Shown: in pieces, positions 60,778-64,000 of the stretch | Numbering within the stretch: position 1 is the stretch's first letter | Layout of the letters: each line of letters begins with the position of its first letter | NCBI RefSeq assembly: GCF_047302465.1 | Contig: NZ_CP178621.1 | Coordinates: 2,666,001-2,730,000, forward strand | Direction of reading: 5' to 3' | DNA from: JACMRP01 sp047302465 | Lineage (GTDB): Bacteria > Bdellovibrionota > Bdellovibrionia > Bdellovibrionales > Bdellovibrionaceae | DNA: 64,000 nucleotides | Notes under the pieces: model-generated | The model's database searches: none | The model's input: only the letters and a program-made list of their open reading frames with translations | What the model was told of the DNA's origin: nothing | Made by a program: the position numbers and the translations under genes

Positions 60778-62183
60778 CAAATATCTTAAACACTCTGATT
60801 GTTGACGATGAGGCGGAACTACGCCGTTCGGTGATTTCGATCTTAAAAACAGCAATTCCAGATGTGGAATTTGTTATCGACGAAGCCAGCACCGGCAAAG
60901 AAGCCCTTGATAAAGTTCGTAACCAAGCTTGGGACTTGGTTTTGATGGACGTAAAAATGCCCGAGATGAATGGTCTTGAGGCTTTGGCTGCCATTAAAGA
61001 ACATGATCCACGCACTTTCGTAGTTTTGATGACCGCACATAGCAATCTGCAAGACGCCGTCACTGCGATCAAAGATGGCGCTTATGACTATGTTGAAAAG
61101 CCTGTGAATCCACAACGCCTGACTGAAATCGTACGCACTTGCTTGGAAGCTCGCGAGCTTGTTTCTAACTTGGCTTTGTCGAATCCCATTTTTGACGACG
61201 ACATTGAAAGTGATTTCGTCGGTCACTCGCAAAAAATGCGCGAGGTTTTCAATTTGATCTATCGCCTATGCAAAGTCGACACGACGGTTTTGATCCGCGG
61301 TGAAAATGGAACTGGTAAGGAGCTTGTTGCTCGCGCAATTCACTTCAACTCGCCTCGTAAGAGTGGCTCCTTCATGGCGATTAACTGCGGCGCGATTCCT
61401 GAAACTTTGATGGAGAGCGAGCTTTTCGGTCACGAAAAAGGTGCCTTCACCGGTGCTGTCGAGCGTAAAATCGGTAAATTCCAAATGGCTAACAATGGCA
61501 CCCTCTTCTTGGATGAAATCGGCGAGTTAAAACCCGAAATGCAGGTAAAACTTCTTCGTGTACTTCAAGAAAAGAAATTCACTCCTGTGGGTGGCACGCG
61601 TGAAGTAAAAACCAACACACGCATTATTGCGGCTACGAACCGCAATCTTGAAAAGATGATGGAAGACATGTCTTTCCGTGAAGACTTGTTCTATCGCTTA
61701 AACGTGATGCCGATCTTCTTGCCGCCTCTTCGTGAGCGTACAGACGACATCCCCGCATTAGTTCAACACTTCATTAAAAAACTGGCTCCGCAACACAACG
61801 CTGCGATCACTGCGATCACTCCAGAAGCTCTCGAGATGTTGAAAAAATACCGCTGGCCGGGAAATATCCGTGAACTTGAAAACGTGATCGAGCGCGCGTT
61901 CATCGTCGAGAACTCATCACAAATCACGGTTGCAAGCCTTCCAGAAAACATCCGCGAGACCAAAGAGGCAACTCCGAAGTCAGCGCCTTTGGGCTATGCG
62001 GGACCTCTGGATTTTGACGCTTTCAAAGATCAGATGGAAAAAGACTTTATCGTGAGCGCTCTAAAAGCCAACAACGGCCGCATCAATCAAACGGTGGCGC
62101 AGGCGAATATTCCAAAGAACACATTGCTTCGTAAGATCCGTAAGTACGGCATCAACGTGAAAGACTATACGAGCGAGGACTAG
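60774..62183 (+). CDS. NtrC-type sigma-54 response regulator
   Basis: 469 residues. Receiver with Asp59 (LVLMDVKMPEM), AAA+ domain with Walker A GENGTGKE (176-183), canonical GAFTGA (223-228), Walker B GTLFLDEIGEL, and a Fis-type HTH (NQTVAQANIPKNTLLRKIRKYG). It should activate sigma-54 promoters in response to the CHASE2 kinase. The HTH differs from that of PilR, so the targets are different. There is no terminator directly behind it; the next gene starts 99 bases on, after the palindrome at 62195. Confidence 0.92.
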   Translation: MTNILNTLIVDDEAELRRSVISILKTAIPDVEFVIDEASTGKEALDKVRNQAWDLVLMDVKMPEMNGLEALAAIKEHDPRTFVVLMTAHSNLQDAVTAIKDGAYDYVEKPVNPQRLTEIVRTCLEARELVSNLALSNPIFDDDIESDFVGHSQKMREVFNLIYRLCKVDTTVLIRGENGTGKELVARAIHFNSPRKSGSFMAINCGAIPETLMESELFGHEKGAFTGAVERKIGKFQMANNGTLFLDEIGELKPEMQVKLLRVLQEKKFTPVGGTREVKTNTRIIAATNRNLEKMMEDMSFREDLFYRLNVMPIFLPPLRERTDDIPALVQHFIKKLAPQHNAAITAITPEALEMLKKYRWPGNIRELENVIERAFIVENSSQITVASLPENIRETKEATPKSAPLGYAGPLDFDAFKDQMEKDFIVSALKANNGRINQTVAQANIPKNTLLRKIRKYGINVKDYTSED

Positions 62184-62194
62184 ATTCTCCTAGG

Positions 62195-62215
62195 GTGTTC
62201 CCAATTTGGGAACAC
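62195..62215. promoter_or_regulatory. Perfect 21-base palindrome, candidate operator
   Basis: GTGTTCCCAA and its exact complement around one T, 68 bases before the ATG of the TIGR02147 gene and 12 bases after the preceding stop. There is no T run, so an operator is more likely than a terminator. Similar half-sites (GTGGTCCAA) lie at 63530-63559. Confidence 0.5.
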
Positions 62216-62282
62216 ATCGTTCCAAAATCATTTGCTTTCAGTACCAGCATCGGGGTATTCCCGTCTCCGGGACTGAAAGACT

Positions 62283-63020
62283 ATGATGAATGAACTTCTA
62301 AAATCAGAATTTTTACGTCGTAAGCGCGACAACAAAAACTATTCGTTGCGTGCCTTTGCCGCCTATCTGGAAATTCCAGCAGGAAGACTTTCCGAGATCC
62401 TTTCTGGCAAAAGACCCGTCAGTAAAAAAATGAAAGATAAGCTCGCACTACGTCTGGGGCTAAAGGGTCTTGATGAGCTTATTGAAAATCCCGTTCCAGG
62501 CGCCAGTTTTTCCAATCGTGATGACTATCACTTCTTAACCGACGACGTTTTCAGTGTTTTGGCTGATTGGTACCACTTCGCTATTTTATCGCTGGCCGAC
62601 ACTAAAGATTTCCGTCACGACCCCAAGTGGATTGCAAAACGCTTGAATATCTCGGCGATCGAGGCCACAGAGGCTCTGGCAAAGCTTAAAAAACTGGGCT
62701 TGATTGAAATCATCAACAACAAATTCAAAAAGACCAATAAAAATGTCAGCACTTCCAGCGACATTCAATCCCAGGCTTTGCGCGTATCGCATCGCCAGAG
62801 CATTGAGCAAGCACTCTTAGCCTTGAATGAAGTACCTTTTGAATTGCGGGATATTACCAGTATCACTATGGCGATTGACCTTAAAAAGATCGCCATCGCA
62901 AAGAAAATCATTAAAGAGTTCCGTTTAAGAATGTCAGACGTTTTAGAGTCCGGCGCGCAAACGGAAGTTTACAATTTAAATATTCAACTCGTTCCAGTAT
63001 CAACTCGGAGAAAACTATGA
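62283..63020 (+). CDS. TIGR02147 / DUF4423 family transcription regulator
   Basis: 245 residues, the same short form as the gene at 8200: YSLRAFAAYLEIPAGRLSEIL, then SGKRP for the HTH, a middle winged helix (IAKRLNISAIEATEALAKLKKLGLI) and the end motif RDITSITMAID with VYNLNIQLVPV. The Met at 62283 and the next Met are both possible. It overlaps the following secreted gene as ATGA, exactly as the 8200 pair does. The palindrome at 62195-62215 is a likely binding site. Confidence 0.87.
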   Translation: MMNELLKSEFLRRKRDNKNYSLRAFAAYLEIPAGRLSEILSGKRPVSKKMKDKLALRLGLKGLDELIENPVPGASFSNRDDYHFLTDDVFSVLADWYHFAILSLADTKDFRHDPKWIAKRLNISAIEATEALAKLKKLGLIEIINNKFKKTNKNVSTSSDIQSQALRVSHRQSIEQALLALNEVPFELRDITSITMAIDLKKIAIAKKIIKEFRLRMSDVLESGAQTEVYNLNIQLVPVSTRRKL

Positions 63021-63487
63021 AGCCTATTTTAACACTTGGATTGAGCCTCTTTGTTTCATTGAGCTTTGCATCTGCCGGTCAAGACCGCGGCAATGGTGGT
63101 AGCGATGGCTATAAAAAGCTAGTCTATTGCAACTCGGCCAACGGGGACTCCTTTCCTGCAGTTACATTTTATGGGGCAAACTTTTATAATGGTGCCATTG
63201 TGCATGCGACTCTATTTTTAGGAACAGACACTGCACAGACAGAAGAAGTATCACTCACCTACGATAGCGGAGAGAAAACACTTCCCCCAAAAGAGTCAGT
63301 CAATTGTGGTGGGGATTGTTCTTGGTACGAGGAGAACTTTGAGCTTCTGCTGAGCAATAGCTACAAACTCAAAGTAAGTTTCCGACAATACGAACCTCAA
63401 TATGAGCCTTCGGGTCATGGTGAACTTGTAGTAGGCACAAAAAGTACCTCTTTAAAGTGTACTATGCAAAAAGGCATCGGGAACTGA
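63017..63487 (+). CDS. Secreted protein coupled to a TIGR02147 regulator
   Basis: 156 residues starting within the regulator's stop. Signal peptide MKPILTLGLSLFVSLSFASA, then a Gly/Asn/Asp-rich segment (QDRGNGGSDGYKK) like those at the mature start of the other TIGR02147 partners. Five cysteines (YCNSA, NCGGDCSW, LKCTMQ) may pair. The middle is beta-rich and resembles small immunoglobulin-like folds without a clear family. Function unknown. Confidence 0.78.
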   Translation: MKPILTLGLSLFVSLSFASAGQDRGNGGSDGYKKLVYCNSANGDSFPAVTFYGANFYNGAIVHATLFLGTDTAQTEEVSLTYDSGEKTLPPKESVNCGGDCSWYEENFELLLSNSYKLKVSFRQYEPQYEPSGHGELVVGTKSTSLKCTMQKGIGN

Positions 63488-63529
63488 ACGACGATCGGCT
63501 TTTGACCTCTATAGATCTCGACACTCGGC

Positions 63530-63559
63530 GTGGTCCAAAAACCTCTAAAATTGGACCAC
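63530..63559. promoter_or_regulatory. Inverted repeat between two secreted protein genes
   Basis: GTGGTCCAA at 63530-63538 and TTGGACCAC at 63551-63559, 12 bases apart and about 65 bases before the ATG at 63625. No T run follows. The half-sites resemble those at 62195. Confidence 0.45.
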
Positions 63560-63624
63560 TTGACTCGAATTTTCCCCGGTGCCATCGTTAGCTCTGATTT
63601 TACAAATTACCGATCGGAGACACG

Positions 63625-64000
63625 ATGAAACTAATCGCATTCGTAGTGATCAATTTGGCCTTTGCCTCTTTCGCACAAGCTTCTAACTCTATTAGATTTG
63701 ATAAAAAGTTTGAAAATTTCGACGGCTCTGAAACTTACGTCAACCCACGAGTTCTTTTCGCCGGCGAGAGCCTTGTTCCTGCGGAAGTTTACAAAGCCAC
63801 CCGCGCAACAGGCGATGGAGGCTACTGGTACGACGCTTGTGTTGATTTCACAAATAGAACGTCTCAAACATCAGAAATTGTATGTAGAGAACTCGGCTTT
63901 TCTAAAGTCGTTGGTCTTAAGCAAGGAAAAGTTTCTTCTGCGCAATCTGCCTTTGCATCTGCGGGCAATGGAGTGAATGGCACCTTGGACTCTATCGAAG
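63625..64000 (+). CDS. Secreted protein, 3' end outside window
   Basis: An open frame from the ATG at 63625, with CGGAGA 5-6 bases ahead, through the edge of the window; 125 codons are visible. Signal peptide MKLIAFVVINLAFASFAQAS. The mature part reads DKKFENFDGSETYVNPRVLF and continues with GDGGYWYDACVDFTN, with two cysteines about 22 residues apart. No family was recognised. It lies on the same strand as the TIGR02147 pair, so it may belong to that locus. Confidence 0.75.
   Translation, partial: MKLIAFVVINLAFASFAQASNSIRFDKKFENFDGSETYVNPRVLFAGESLVPAEVYKATRATGDGGYWYDACVDFTNRTSQTSEIVCRELGFSKVVGLKQGKVSSAQSAFASAGNGVNGTLDSIE

Noticed and set aside
1..64000. CRISPR array, prophage or insertion sequence
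   Set aside because: No regularly spaced repeats, transposase, integrase or phage structural genes were seen on either strand.

Overview
The window looks like chromosomal DNA of a Bdellovibrio-type predatory bacterium (Bdellovibrionota). This is an inference from gene content. There are three regulators of the TIGR02147 family, which is common in Bdellovibrio and Fibrobacter, and an unusually high share of genes with signal peptides or lipoboxes. Two proteins have AgmX/PglI-type C-termini, there is a type IV pilus assembly cluster, and sigma-54 two-component regulators are present. Gene density is high, base composition is moderate, and no phage, IS element, CRISPR array or rRNA was seen. One tRNA gene (Arg, CCT) is present.

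Layout. 1-7.7 kb: the end of an RCC1-type repeat protein, then, on the minus strand, a secreted protein, a membrane adenylate/guanylate cyclase and a coupled outer-membrane barrel protein, then small secreted proteins of unknown function. 7.8-14.8 kb: an accessory-looking stretch with two TIGR02147 regulators beside secreted proteins, an APH-type kinase, a CBS-domain protein, three copies of one terminator hairpin, and a copied 3' tail of a dehydrogenase gene. 14.8-23.1 kb: two divergent operons for kynurenine catabolism. 23.2-31.6 kb: mostly exported proteins, including a serine hydrolase, an EEP-family phosphatase/nuclease, a double-HKD phospholipase D protein, a periplasmic binding protein and a predicted PD-(D/E)XK nuclease. 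31.8-49.9 kb: apt, a lysine-rich lipoprotein, an M1-like peptidase, binding proteins, the tRNA, a hybrid histidine kinase, a redoxin remnant, an RND pump and an M48 peptidase. 50-58.9 kb: a minus-strand run ribF, an AroE-like gene, pilB, a degenerate pilT-like gene, pilC, pilS and pilR. 58.9-64 kb: a CHASE2 histidine kinase with its sigma-54 regulator, then a third TIGR02147 regulator overlapping a secreted protein, and a truncated secreted protein at the edge.

How the genes work together. The kynurenine cluster encodes kynurenine formamidase, kynurenine 3-monooxygenase, kynureninase, 3-hydroxyanthranilate dioxygenase, ACMS decarboxylase, aminomuconate-semialdehyde dehydrogenase, aminomuconate deaminase and an oxalocrotonate-type decarboxylase. 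Together they take N-formylkynurenine to 2-oxopent-4-enoate. The first dioxygenase, and the hydratase and aldolase that finish the route, are not in the window. The pil cluster supplies the extension ATPase, the platform protein and a PilS/PilR sensor pair. Its PilT-like member has lost the ATPase motifs.

The most interesting signals are these: the repeated regulator-plus-secreted-protein module with its own palindromes; the PilT-like pseudo-ATPase; the duplicated dehydrogenase tail bracketing about 1 kb; the three-copy terminator; a terminator hairpin that contains the cyclase start codon; and a predicted exported PD-(D/E)XK nuclease. All calls come from reading the sequence without database searches.
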